Shown: piece after piece, positions 1-8,671 of the stretch
How positions within the stretch are numbered: position 1 is the first letter of the stretch
Layout: every line of letters begins with the position of its first letter
DNA from: Rhodospirillaceae bacterium
GTDB taxonomy: Bacteria > Pseudomonadota > Alphaproteobacteria > Rhodospirillales > UBA2165
Length of the DNA: 48,158 nucleotides
Reading direction: 5' to 3'
Assembly (NCBI GenBank): GCA_947467145.1
Contig: CANIGJ010000034.1
Span: 1-48,158, forward strand
Notes under the pieces: generated by a model
Databases searched by the model: none
Told to the model about the DNA's origin: nothing
Seen by the model: only the letters and a program-made list of their open reading frames with translations
Program-made: the position numbers and the translations under genes

Positions 1-516
1 GATGCGAAAGCGCGGCGCGCTCAAGGTTTCCATCAGGACCTTGCCGAGCGTTTCATCGGCGCAGGCGAGCGTCACGGCGGTGGGTTGGTTCTCGGCGACT
101 TCGCGCGCGAAGGTCGGCCCCGACAAGACGGCGAGCGGAATGCCGGGCAAGGTCGCGTTCACCACTTCGCTCATCAGTGCGCAGGAATCCTGTTCGATGC
201 CCTTGCAGCAGATCACGGTGGGCGTACGGTCGGGCCAGTCGCGGGCAGCCGCCTCGGTCATTTTGCGCAGATGCTGCGAGGGGGCGACCAGCAAGATGAT
301 CTCGGCATCTAGAGCGTCGGCCAACCGGTTGGTCGCGCGCACCTCGTCCGACAGGGTCACATTGGGCAGGAACGCGGTGTTCTCGTGCCGCTTGTTGATG
401 GACTCCACCACCTCGGACTCGCGTGCATAAAGCAGCACGTCGTTGCCCGCGCGATGCATGGTTTCCGCTAGCGCCGTGCCCCAGGCCCCGCCGCCGATAA
501 TGCCAATTTTGCTCAT
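1..516 (-). CDS. gpsA: Glycerol-3-phosphate dehydrogenase [NAD(P)+], N-terminal part (cut by window edge)
   Basis: GpsA reduces dihydroxyacetone phosphate to sn-glycerol 3-phosphate in the cytoplasm, supplying the backbone for phospholipid synthesis. The 172 visible codons start at an ATG at 516 and run off the left edge with no stop. The N-terminus reads MSKIGIIGGGAWGTALAE, the Rossmann NAD(P) motif GxGxxG of this family. It is followed by the family blocks LLVAPSQHLR, ICCKGIEQDS (substrate-binding lysine in CCKG) and LSGPTFAREVAE. The C-terminal catalytic domain lies outside the window. An AGGAT sequence sits about 9 bases before the start. phoX lies upstream on the same strand, but a strong terminator separates the two, so gpsA is probably transcribed separately. 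Confidence 0.96.
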   Translation of the reverse strand, partial: MSKIGIIGGGAWGTALAETMHRAGNDVLLYARESEVVESINKRHENTAFLPNVTLSDEVRATNRLADALDAEIILLVAPSQHLRKMTEAAARDWPDRTPTVICCKGIEQDSCALMSEVVNATLPGIPLAVLSGPTFAREVAENQPTAVTLACADETLGKVLMETLSAPRFRI

Positions 517-570
517 GGCTCGGCATCCTATAGGACGCGACGGCTTGAGCAAGAGTCCGGCTCCAAAACA

Positions 571-600
571 CGAAAAAGGGCGCGGATCGCTCCGCGCCCT
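571..600 (-). terminator. Rho-independent terminator of phoX
   Basis: A perfect 10-bp stem (AGGGCGCGGA pairing with TCCGCGCCCT, 577-600) closes a 4-base loop. On the minus strand it is followed directly by TTTTTCG. It lies 26 bases past the phoX stop and before the gpsA start, so it should end phoX transcription. Confidence 0.85.
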
Positions 601-625
601 TCATTTCGGTACCTGATTTGGCCGT

Positions 626-2554
626 TTAAGACCCGATGACGCCGCCGCCTTTTTTGGTGATGGCGACCACCGAGGGACGCGGCGGCATGTTCGGTTTGAA
701 GTCCGGCCAGCGGGTGGACGGATTGTCGAACGTCGATTTCGGATCATCGTCGGCGGCCGGATGCTGGACGGCGACGAACAAGGTCCGGTTATCCGGGGTG
801 AATTCCGGACCGCACATTTCGGCGCCCGTCGGCGTGCGATAGAAGAAGCGCGTGGCAGCGCGCCCCGCCCCCGTGGTATCGGCCGCCCAGATGCCGTCGC
901 CGATGCCGAATTTCGGCTGTTCGGTGCCCTGGTCGGAGGCGATCCACATGCGACCGCGATTGTCGAAGCAGATGTTGTCCGGGCAGGCGAGCCAACCGTT
1001 TTCGGTCGTCCCGGCGCCGTACATGCCGCCCTCGGTCGTCGGGCCGGCCATCAGGAACATCTCCCACTTATGCTCAAGCACGGCATGGTTCGCCGCCTTG
1101 CCGTCGCCCGGCACGATCAGTTCGAGGATCTGACCGTAGCGGTTGGCGGCACGCGGGTTGGCCTTGTCGCGTTTGTCAGCCGTACGCGCCGTGTTGTTGG
1201 TGAGCACGACGTAAGCCCGGCCGGTGACCGGATTGACCTCGACGTCTTCCGGACGATCCATCGGCGTCGCCCCGATCAGGTCGGCGGCGCGGCGCGTTTC
1301 GATCGCGATGTCGGCCTGGCTGTTGAAGCCGTTCTGAGCCGTCAGCCATTGTTGGCCATGCACCAGCGGCAGCCATTTCACCATGCCGTCGTCGGAGAAT
1401 TTGGCGACGTAGAGAATGCCGTCGTCCAGCAAGTTCATGTTCGCGGCGCGATTGATCGGATCGAATTTGCCCTTGGTGACGAACTTGTAGAGATAGTCGT
1501 TCTGCTGATCGTCGCCCGAATAGATCGTGACCGTGCCGTCCGGATTGACCCAGGTGGTCGCCCCTTCATGCTTGAAGCGGCCGAGCGCGGTGCGCTTGAT
1601 CGGCATCGAGAGCGGATCATACGGATCGATCTCGACGACCCAACCGAAGCGGTTCGGCTCGTTCAGTTCCTTCTCGGTGTTGAAGCGATCGTCGATGCGC
1701 GAGAACGCCCATTTCGATGTCGCGGCGAGGCCGAGACGGCGATAGTTGTTGGCTTCCGCCGACTTGGTGAAATCGCCGGTGAAGTACTGGTTGAAGTTCT
1801 CCTCACAGGTGAGGATCGTGCCCCACGGCGTCTTGCCGCCGGCGCAATTGTTGATGGTGCCGATGACCTTGGTGCCCGACGGATCGACCTTGGTCTTCAT
1901 GCGTGCATGCCCGGCGGCCGGGCCGCTGACGCGCATTTCGGTGCTGAGCGTCGTGATGCGGCGATTGAAGCGGCTGTTCTCGACATAGGTCCAGCGGCCG
2001 CCCTTCTTGCGCACTTCGACGACGCTGCCGCCGTGGGCGGCGAGTTCGGTCGCGGCCTGTTCGGGGGTGACCTTGGCCGGGATGTCGTCGCGGCCGAGAC
2101 CGGCGAACATCATGTAGGTTTCGGAGTATTCATGATTGACCCAGAGCAGGCCGTTCTCGGAATTGTTGGAGCCGAGCGGCAGCGGCATGTAGGCCACGAA
2201 ATCGTTGTTGAAGCCGAACTGCATCGACTGAGCGGCCGGGGTCTGCTTCATCGGATCGAATTTGGGCGCACCGGCCAGGATCGGATCGCCCCAACGCAGG
2301 AAGGCATGCGCCTCGTAGCCATTGGCGACCGTCTGGTCCTTGCCGATGCCGTGCGCGATTTCGGTGAAATTCAGGGTCGAGGGGCCGGCGGCCAGGGCCT
2401 CGGCGATGGCGAGCGGGCTGGTCGCCATGGCGGCGCCACCGGCGAGCGCCGCAGCACCCAGAAACCCGCGCCGCGACATGCGGGAATCGAGGACATCCGC
2501 AAAGGTCTGCGTGTCTGTCGGGTTGGTTGAAATATCGTCGTCGTGATCGAGCAT
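626..2554 (-). CDS. phoX: PhoX-family alkaline phosphatase, Tat-exported
   Basis: PhoX enzymes are Ca/Fe-dependent phosphatases that release phosphate from organic phosphoesters outside the inner membrane. The protein is 642 aa from the chosen ATG. A twin-arginine signal (SRRGFLG, about residues 27-33) precedes an Ala/Gly-rich hydrophobic stretch ending near residue 57, so it is exported folded by Tat. The body shows typical PhoX (DUF839) blocks: [67 protein letters not shown] and [18 protein letters not shown]. The start at 2554 is preferred over an upstream one at 2692 because AAGGA lies at the right distance before it and the longer version would only add unconserved sequence. It is divergent from mutS, and a Pho-box-like array lies in the shared intergenic stretch. 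Phosphatase identity is secure; the substrate is not. Confidence 0.93.
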   Translation of the reverse strand: MLDHDDDISTNPTDTQTFADVLDSRMSRRGFLGAAALAGGAAMATSPLAIAEALAAGPSTLNFTEIAHGIGKDQTVANGYEAHAFLRWGDPILAGAPKFDPMKQTPAAQSMQFGFNNDFVAYMPLPLGSNNSENGLLWVNHEYSETYMMFAGLGRDDIPAKVTPEQAATELAAHGGSVVEVRKKGGRWTYVENSRFNRRITTLSTEMRVSGPAAGHARMKTKVDPSGTKVIGTINNCAGGKTPWGTILTCEENFNQYFTGDFTKSAEANNYRRLGLAATSKWAFSRIDDRFNTEKELNEPNRFGWVVEIDPYDPLSMPIKRTALGRFKHEGATTWVNPDGTVTIYSGDDQQNDYLYKFVTKGKFDPINRAANMNLLDDGILYVAKFSDDGMVKWLPLVHGQQWLTAQNGFNSQADIAIETRRAADLIGATPMDRPEDVEVNPVTGRAYVVLTNNTARTADKRDKANPRAANRYGQILELIVPGDGKAANHAVLEHKWEMFLMAGPTTEGGMYGAGTTENGWLACPDNICFDNRGRMWIASDQGTEQPKFGIGDGIWAADTTGAGRAATRFFYRTPTGAEMCGPEFTPDNRTLFVAVQHPAADDDPKSTFDNPSTRWPDFKPNMPPRPSVVAITKKGGGVIGS

Positions 2555-2595
2555 CGCGCTTGCGTCCTTATTTTTTGGGGTCGAGAATCCGCGCG

Positions 2596-2651
2596 ACTTT
2601 GGGCCGGGACAGTGACTTGAACGTGACAGAAACATTACGAAACGATGACGG
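2596..2651 (-). promoter_or_regulatory. Pho-box-like array and promoter of phoX
   Basis: Four 7-base units stand at exact 11-base intervals on the plus strand: GTGACTT (2612), GTGACAG (2623), ATTACGA (2634), ATGACGG (2645). Read on the minus strand these are CCGTCAT, TCGTAAT, CTGTCAC and AAGTCAC with 4-base spacers, matching the PhoB consensus CTGTCAT-N4-CTGTCAT in layout. Ten bases beyond the array is CAAAGT (2601-2596), a fair -10. Phosphate-starvation control by PhoB is inferred from the motif and from the target gene. The array overlaps the likely mutS start codons. Confidence 0.7.
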
Positions 2652-5334
2652 CCCAGATAGCGAGCCGGATCAAGAGGTTGCAACGCTTGCACCGATAGAT
2701 CTGGGCGACGTGACGCCGATGATGGCGCAGTATCTGGACATCAAACGGCGCCACCCCGGCTGCCTATTGTTCTATCGGATGGGCGATTTCTACGAATTGT
2801 TCTTCGACGACGCGGTTGCAGCAAGCAAGGCGCTCGACATCACGCTCACCAAGCGCGGCAAACATCAGGGCGCCGACATCCAGATGTGCGGCGTGCCGGT
2901 GCACAGCCACGAAAGTTATCTCGCCCGCCTGATCCGCCAGGGTTTCAAGGTCGCGGTCTGCGAACAGATCGAAGACCCCGCCGAGGCCAAGAAGCGCGGC
3001 GGCAAATCGGTGGTGGCGCGCGACGTCGTGCGTACCATTACGGCGGGTACTTTGACCGAGGACACACTCCTCGAAGCGCGCCGCAACAATTACCTGGCGG
3101 CGCTGGCTGAGGCGCAATCGGCCTTCGGCCTTGCCTGGCTCGACGTCTCAACCGGCGAATTCACCCTGCAGGCGATCTCGGAAGCCAATCTCGATGCTGC
3201 CCTCGCGCGCCTCGATCCGCGCGAATTGCTGATGGCCGATTCACTGACGGTGCGCGAAGACCTGCGCGATCGGTTGCTGCCGTGGCGCGATCGCATCTCG
3301 CCGCTGCCGGCGTCCCGCTTCGACAGCGCCAATGGCGCAAAGCGTTTGGAAGCGCTGTATGCCGTGCGCACGCTCGACGCCTACGGCTCGTTCAGCCGCG
3401 CCGAGCTGGCGGCCGGCGGCGCCCTGGTCGATTATGTGGCCCTCACGCAGCAAGGCCAATTGCCGCGCATCGCCACGCCGAAGCGCCTCAACGACGGCGC
3501 GGTGATGGAGATCGATGCCGCGACGCGGCGCAATCTCGAACTCGCCCAGACCATGAGCGGCGAACGGCGCGGCAGCCTGCTCGCCACCATCGACCAGACG
3601 CGCACGGGCGCGGGAGCCCGTGCCCTGGCCGCGCGGCTTGCCGCCCCCTCGACCAATGTGGCGTTGATCGAACAGCGTTTGGATTGCGTACAGTTTTTTG
3701 TAACCAACAGCGCGATGCGCAACCGTGTGTTGGATCTGCTGGCGCGCGAACCCGATCTCGAACGCGCCCTGTCGCGCCTGACCATCGGGCGCGGTGGCCC
3801 GCGCGATCTCGCCGGCATCCGCGACGGCTTGGCGCTCACCTTAGAACTTAAAACCATGCTGGCCGATGCGCCCCTCCCGACGCGGCTGATCGCTGCGCGC
3901 GTCGATCTCGGCGATCACGCCATCATCGTGCGCAAATTGACCGAGGCCTTGCAGGCCGAACTGCCGTTCTATGCGCGCGACGGCGGTTTCATCGCACCGG
4001 GCTTCTCACCGGGCCTCGATGAGCTGCGATCTTTGCGCGACGAAAGCCGCAAGCTGGTCGCGGGTCTCGAAGAAACTTATGCGAAGGCGACCGGGGTTGC
4101 GAATCTCAAGATCCGCCACAACAATTTCATCGGCTATTACATCGAAGTGCCGTCGAAAGCCGGCGAAGATTTGCTGCGCGATGCCGATGCACGCTTCATC
4201 CATCGCCAGACGATGAAAAGCGCGGTGCGCTTCACCACGGTCGAACTGGGCGAGCTGGAAGGCAAATTGGCGAGCGCCGGCGACAAGGCTGTGGCACTCG
4301 AAATGGAGCTGTTCGCCGAATTGACCCAAGCCGCGATCGCCGAAGCCGACGTGATCGCACGCGCCGCGGCCGCACTCGCGCTCTTCGATGTCGAAGCCGC
4401 ACTCGGCGAATTCGCCGAGGATCACAATTATACACGGCCGCAGATCGACGAGAGCCGCGCCTTCAAGATCGTCGGCGCGCGTCATCCGGTGGTCGAAGCC
4501 TCGCTCCCAGGGGGCACGCGCTTCGTCGCCAATGGCTGCGATCTCGGGCCCGACGATCGCGTCTGGCTGCTGACCGGCCCGAACATGGCCGGTAAATCGA
4601 CCTTCCTGCGCCAGAACGCGCTGGTCGCGATCCTCGCGCAGGCGGGCTCGTTCGTGCCTTGCGAAAGTGCGCATATCGGCATCATCGACCGATTGTTTTC
4701 GCGCGTGGGTGCCGCCGACGATCTCGCACGCGGCCGCTCGACCTTCATGGTCGAGATGGTCGAAACCGCCGCCATCCTGGCGCAAGCCGGCGAACGCGCG
4801 TTTGTGATCCTCGACGAGATCGGGCGCGGCACGGCGACCTTCGACGGCCTTTCCATCGCCTGGGCCGTCGTCGAACATCTGCACGACATGAATAAATGTC
4901 GCGGCCTGTTCGCGACGCATTATCACGAGCTGACCACGCTCACCTCCCGCCTTGCCGCCTTGTCGTGCCACACCATGCGGGTGAAGGAATGGAAAGGCGA
5001 CGTCGTGTTCCTGCACGAGGTCGCCGCCGGTTCGGCCGATCGGTCCTACGGCATCCATGTCGGCCGGCTCGCCGGCCTGCCGGCCGCTGTGGTCAAACGC
5101 GCCGAACAGGTGCTGAGTGCCTTGGAAAAGGAAAACCAGGCCGGCGCCATCACCAAACTGGCCGAGGACCTGCCGCTGTTCGCCGCACGCCTGGCGGCCC
5201 CCAAGGCCGACGAGCCGCCCACAGCCGCGATGAAGCTGCATGCGGAATTCGCGCACGTGCGCCCCGACGAGATGACCCCGCGCGCCGCGCTCGAACTCCT
5301 TTACCGCCTGAAGGCAACGGCGGACGAGGAGTAG
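2617..5334 (+). CDS. mutS: DNA mismatch repair protein MutS
   Basis: MutS recognises base mismatches and small loops and starts methyl-independent or MutL-dependent repair. It is about 905 aa from a TTG at 2617. The mismatch-reading motif FYE is at Phe58 ([10 protein letters not shown]). The ATPase end carries Walker [10 protein letters not shown] (about 654-662), Walker [11 protein letters not shown] (Asp733-Glu734) and the FATHYHEL block; a helix-turn-helix tail follows. The start is uncertain. An ATG at 2527 would overlap phoX and add a basic, unconserved leader. TTG 2617 has GGGAC 6 bases upstream, and GTG 2623 is also possible; all give the same conserved core beginning TPMMAQYL. The chosen starts lie inside the phoX Pho-box array. 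glnD follows after a DUF559 cassette. Confidence 0.95.
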   Translation: MNVTETLRNDDGPDSEPDQEVATLAPIDLGDVTPMMAQYLDIKRRHPGCLLFYRMGDFYELFFDDAVAASKALDITLTKRGKHQGADIQMCGVPVHSHESYLARLIRQGFKVAVCEQIEDPAEAKKRGGKSVVARDVVRTITAGTLTEDTLLEARRNNYLAALAEAQSAFGLAWLDVSTGEFTLQAISEANLDAALARLDPRELLMADSLTVREDLRDRLLPWRDRISPLPASRFDSANGAKRLEALYAVRTLDAYGSFSRAELAAGGALVDYVALTQQGQLPRIATPKRLNDGAVMEIDAATRRNLELAQTMSGERRGSLLATIDQTRTGAGARALAARLAAPSTNVALIEQRLDCVQFFVTNSAMRNRVLDLLAREPDLERALSRLTIGRGGPRDLAGIRDGLALTLELKTMLADAPLPTRLIAARVDLGDHAIIVRKLTEALQAELPFYARDGGFIAPGFSPGLDELRSLRDESRKLVAGLEETYAKATGVANLKIRHNNFIGYYIEVPSKAGEDLLRDADARFIHRQTMKSAVRFTTVELGELEGKLASAGDKAVALEMELFAELTQAAIAEADVIARAAAALALFDVEAALGEFAEDHNYTRPQIDESRAFKIVGARHPVVEASLPGGTRFVANGCDLGPDDRVWLLTGPNMAGKSTFLRQNALVAILAQAGSFVPCESAHIGIIDRLFSRVGAADDLARGRSTFMVEMVETAAILAQAGERAFVILDEIGRGTATFDGLSIAWAVVEHLHDMNKCRGLFATHYHELTTLTSRLAALSCHTMRVKEWKGDVVFLHEVAAGSADRSYGIHVGRLAGLPAAVVKRAEQVLSALEKENQAGAITKLAEDLPLFAARLAAPKADEPPTAAMKLHAEFAHVRPDEMTPRAALELLYRLKATADEE

Positions 5335-5346
5335 ATTCTGAAAATC

Positions 5347-5371
5347 CCCTCCCCCCTTGCGGGGGAGGGTT
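5347..5371 (+). repeat. Left arm of inverted GC-rich repeat flanking the DUF559 gene
   Basis: This 25-base sequence recurs as an exact reverse complement at 5722-5746. It is itself close to palindromic (CCTCCCCC and GGGGGAGG around CTTGC). A G-rich tail (5372-5381) runs straight into the ATG at 5383 and supplies its ribosome-binding site. A related palindrome stands alone at 39344-39385. Confidence 0.9.
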
Positions 5372-5382
5372 AGGGAGGGGGT

Positions 5383-5754
5383 ATGGCGAGCCTGACCGCT
5401 CGACGACTGCGCAAAAACCTAACCGACGCAGAACAACGTTTATGGGCGCAGTTGCGACGTAAACAAATCGGCACGCATCGCTTCCGCCGTCAGGTGCCGC
5501 TCGGCTCCTATGTCGCCGACTTCGTCTGCTTGAGCGCGCGACTGATCATCGAAGTCGATGGCGGACAACATGCCGAGCGAATCGCGGAGGATCAGGAACG
5601 CACCGCGTGGCTGGAATCGCAGAACTTCCGCGTCCTGCGCTTCTGGAACAACGAGGTGTTCGAGAATATCGACGGTGTTTTACAGAGGATCGTCGAAGCG
5701 CTTGAAGATCCCCCCCACCCCAACCCTCCCCCGCAAGGGGGGAGGGAGTTTTAG
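5383..5754 (+). CDS. DUF559 domain protein (Vsr-like endonuclease fold)
   Basis: A 123-aa protein built almost wholly of the DUF559 domain, which belongs to the PD-(D/E)XK/Vsr endonuclease-like superfamily. Recognisable blocks are ARRLRKNLTDAEQRLWAQLR, FRRQVPLGSYVADFVC, LIIEVDGGQH with the likely catalytic Asp/Glu-x-Asp region, and LRFWNNEVFENIDGVLQRI. The ribosome-binding site (GGGAGGGGGT) belongs to the left repeat arm. The last 14 residues, from DPPHPNPPP to the end, are encoded by the right arm. The gene therefore sits between two inverted copies of one repeat, inserted between mutS and glnD, which are often neighbours in related genomes. Nuclease activity is an inference from the fold. 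Family members are common and scattered in alphaproteobacteria, and no cellular role is established that I know of. Confidence 0.88.
   Translation: MASLTARRLRKNLTDAEQRLWAQLRRKQIGTHRFRRQVPLGSYVADFVCLSARLIIEVDGGQHAERIAEDQERTAWLESQNFRVLRFWNNEVFENIDGVLQRIVEALEDPPHPNPPPQGGREF
5722..5746 (-). repeat. Right arm of inverted repeat flanking the DUF559 gene
   Basis: Exact reverse complement of 5347-5371, continued by a C-rich stretch (5711-5721) that matches the outer G-rich tail of the left arm with about two differences. It encodes the proline/glycine-rich C-terminus of the DUF559 protein and may also act as a hairpin terminator after the gene. Confidence 0.9.
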
Positions 5755-5815
5755 TTTCCGCAGTGCAATAACCGCCGGACGTGCGGAAACCCTTCGACAG
5801 GCCTATACTTAACCC

Positions 5816-8623
5816 ATGGAAAAAGTCGCCAATCAGCGGCAGATCATCGACCGGCGCGAGCTTTCGGAGCGCATCGAGGCGATTATCGGCACAGCCTATA
5901 AGGCCGAAAAGCGCCCGCAGATCGTTGTCGCGCTGAAGGAAGCCTATGCCGCCGGCGTGGCCGAGATCCGTGGGCGCCTGGGCGAAACCGGGCTCGGCTC
6001 CATCGTGCTGGCCGCCAATGCCTTCCTGATCGATCAATTGATCCGCGTCATCTATGACGTGGCGAAACACGCCTATCCCAACGCCAACCCGTCAAAGGGC
6101 GAGGCGCTGGCCATCGCCGCGGCCGGCGGTTACGGCCGCCAGGAACAGGCGCCGCAATCGGACATCGATATCCTGTTCGTCACCCCTTACAAGGTGACGC
6201 CGTCGGCCGAGCAGATCGTCGAATATGTGCTTTATATGTTGTGGGACCTTGGCCTCAAGGTCGGGCATGCCACGCGCTCGGTCGATGAATGCATCCGTCT
6301 CGCCAAACGCGACGTGACCATCCAGACCAACCTGCTGGATGCACGCTGGCTGTGGGGCGACCAGCCGGTGTTCGCCGATTTCAAGAAACGCTATCAAGCC
6401 GAAGTCGTCGAAGGCGGCGGCCCGGCCTTTGTCGAGGCGAAGCTCGCCGAGCGCGATCAGCGCCACGAGCGCATGGGTGATGCGCGTTACGTCGTCGAGC
6501 CCAACATCAAAGAAGGCAAAGGCGGTCTGCGCGACCTGCAGACGCTGCAATGGCTGGTGAAGTTCCTTTACGGCGCGGACGATCCCGAAACGCTCGTCGC
6601 GCAAAAGGTCTTCACCGAGCAGGACGCCAACCGCTTCGCCAAGGCGCGCGAATTCCTGTGGACCGTGCGCTGTCATCTGCATTACCACACCGGGCGGCCC
6701 GAAGAGCGCCTGACCTTCGATGTGCAGAAGGCGATCGCCGCCGCCATGGGCTATTCCGACCGCCCCGGCGTGTCGGGCGTCGAACGCTTCATGAAGCACT
6801 ATTTCCTGATCGCCAAGGATGTCGGCGATCTCACGCGCGTGCTCTGCGCCGTGCTGGAAGATCGCCACCAGAAACGTTCGTTGCTGAGCCGCCTGCCCGG
6901 CCTGCCGCGCCGGCGCAATCTTGTGGACGGGTTCGTCGTCGACGATCGCGGCCGCCTGACGATCGAAAACGAGGCCGCGTTCACCGCCGCACCGATCAAG
7001 ATGCTGAGCCTGTTCAAGGTGGCGCATGAACACGATCTCGACATCCACCCCGAAGCGCTGCGCCTGATCACGCAGAACCTAGCGCTCGTCGGACGCAAGC
7101 TGCGCAACGATCCCGAAGCCAACGCAATCTTCGTCGATATCTTGGCGTCGAAGAAAGATCCGGAAAACGCGCTGCGCAAGATGAACGAAGCCGGCGTGTT
7201 CGGCCGCTTCGTACCCGACTTCGGCCGCATCGTCGCGCAGATGCAGTACGACATGTATCATACCTATACGGTCGACGAGCACACGATCCGCGCCATCGGC
7301 ATCCTGTCGCGCCTCGAAGCCGGCAAGTACATCAAGGAAATGCCGAACGCCACGCAAGCGATGAAAGAAATCAAATCGCGTCGCGCGTTGTTCGTCGCCC
7401 TGTTCCTGCACGACATTGCCAAGGGGCGCGGCGGCGATCATTCCGAGATCGGCGGACAGATCGCGCTCGAACTCGGGCCGCGCTTCGGCCTCGATGCCGA
7501 AGAAACCGAAACCGTCTCGTGGCTGGTGCTGCATCATTTGCTGATGAGCGATACCGCGTTCAAACGCGACATCGACGACCAACGTACCGTGCAGGCCTTT
7601 GCCGATCAGGTGCAATCGGTCGAACGCCTGCGCCTGTTGTTGATCCTCACCGTCGCCGATATCCGCGCGGTCGGCCCCGGCATCTGGAACAATTGGAAGG
7701 CCGGGTTGTTGCGCGGCATCTATCTGCGCACCATGCAGATATTGTCGGGCGACCAGTTGGTTGAGAATCGTGCGGCGCGCATCGAACGCGCCAAGCAGGA
7801 ATTGCGCGCCCAACTCCCCCAGTGGAGCGAGGAGGCGCGCGAAGCCCATATCGCGACGGGCTATCCCGCCTATTGGCTGTCCTACGACACCAAGACCCAT
7901 GTGCGTCATGCGGAGATCGTGCGCCAGGCCAAGGAGAAGGACCTAGCCCTGCATGTCGACGCGCATCACGACCCGGTCAATCATTACACCGAACTCACGG
8001 TCTATACGCCCGATCATGGCGGCTTGTTCTCCGAGATCGCGGGCGCGGTGGCGCTCGCCGGCGCCAACATCATCGACGCCAAGATCGTGACCCTGGCCGA
8101 CGGTATGGCGCTCGACACCTTGTCGATCCACGACGCGACGGGACAGGAATTTTCCGACGAGACGCGCCTCATGCGCCTCAAGCAGAAGATCGAGGACGTG
8201 TTGCGCGGCCGCATACGCCTGGCGCGCGAGCTTGAAAAGGCCTCGAAGCAGGGCCTGTTCAAGAAAAACTCGCCCTTCACCATCCCGCCGCGCGTGCTGA
8301 TCGACAATAACGGCTCGGATACCGATACGATCATCGAGGTGAACGGCCATGACCGTGTCGGCCTGCTTTACGATGTGACCTCGGCGCTGACCGCGCTCGG
8401 CCTCAAGATCACCAGCGCGCATGTCGCGACCTACGGCGAGCGGGCCGTCGACTCCTTCTATGTGAAGGACCTGTTCGGCATGAAGCTGGAGCGCGACACC
8501 AAACTCAAACAGGTGCGCACGCGCCTGCTCGAAGCGCTCACCCAGCGCGACGAAGAAGCGGCGGCTGCGAAGGCGCCTGCAGCGAAACCCGAGAAGCCGG
8601 CCAACAGCGCGGCGGCGGAATAG
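5816..8623 (+). CDS. glnD: Bifunctional [protein-PII] uridylyltransferase / uridylyl-removing enzyme GlnD
   Basis: GlnD senses glutamine and adds or removes UMP on PII proteins, setting glutamine synthetase activity and Ntr gene expression. The 935-aa protein has the full architecture. A nucleotidyltransferase domain carries GGYGR (104-108) and SDIDIL (115-120), whose aspartates bind metal. A GlnD linker domain contains EGKGGLRDLQT. An HD hydrolase domain (His532-Asp533 in FLHDIAKG, with HTYTVDEHT before it) removes UMP. Two ACT domains lie at the C-terminus (about 720-800 and 840-910). An acidic/alanine-rich tail ends the protein. The ATG at 5816 follows a 61-base gap after the DUF559 cassette that includes TATACT, a possible -10. 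murJ follows after 48 bases, so the two may be cotranscribed. Confidence 0.97.
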   Translation: MEKVANQRQIIDRRELSERIEAIIGTAYKAEKRPQIVVALKEAYAAGVAEIRGRLGETGLGSIVLAANAFLIDQLIRVIYDVAKHAYPNANPSKGEALAIAAAGGYGRQEQAPQSDIDILFVTPYKVTPSAEQIVEYVLYMLWDLGLKVGHATRSVDECIRLAKRDVTIQTNLLDARWLWGDQPVFADFKKRYQAEVVEGGGPAFVEAKLAERDQRHERMGDARYVVEPNIKEGKGGLRDLQTLQWLVKFLYGADDPETLVAQKVFTEQDANRFAKAREFLWTVRCHLHYHTGRPEERLTFDVQKAIAAAMGYSDRPGVSGVERFMKHYFLIAKDVGDLTRVLCAVLEDRHQKRSLLSRLPGLPRRRNLVDGFVVDDRGRLTIENEAAFTAAPIKMLSLFKVAHEHDLDIHPEALRLITQNLALVGRKLRNDPEANAIFVDILASKKDPENALRKMNEAGVFGRFVPDFGRIVAQMQYDMYHTYTVDEHTIRAIGILSRLEAGKYIKEMPNATQAMKEIKSRRALFVALFLHDIAKGRGGDHSEIGGQIALELGPRFGLDAEETETVSWLVLHHLLMSDTAFKRDIDDQRTVQAFADQVQSVERLRLLLILTVADIRAVGPGIWNNWKAGLLRGIYLRTMQILSGDQLVENRAARIERAKQELRAQLPQWSEEAREAHIATGYPAYWLSYDTKTHVRHAEIVRQAKEKDLALHVDAHHDPVNHYTELTVYTPDHGGLFSEIAGAVALAGANIIDAKIVTLADGMALDTLSIHDATGQEFSDETRLMRLKQKIEDVLRGRIRLARELEKASKQGLFKKNSPFTIPPRVLIDNNGSDTDTIIEVNGHDRVGLLYDVTSALTALGLKITSAHVATYGERAVDSFYVKDLFGMKLERDTKLKQVRTRLLEALTQRDEEAAAAKAPAAKPEKPANSAAAE

Positions 8624-8671
8624 ATTACAGCGGGCCATGACGGCTCGCTGAGAATCGGCTAAACCCCTCCG

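Noticed and set aside
761..2530. A 589-codon open frame antisense to phoX
   Set aside because: Its translation is Arg/Asp/Glu/Ala-rich with no family motif, and it mirrors a gene with clear PhoX blocks. GC-rich codon use opens such frames by chance.
5383..5754. Insertion sequence or restriction system
   Set aside because: No transposase, no target duplication that I can see, and no methyltransferase partner; only the DUF559 gene between repeat arms.
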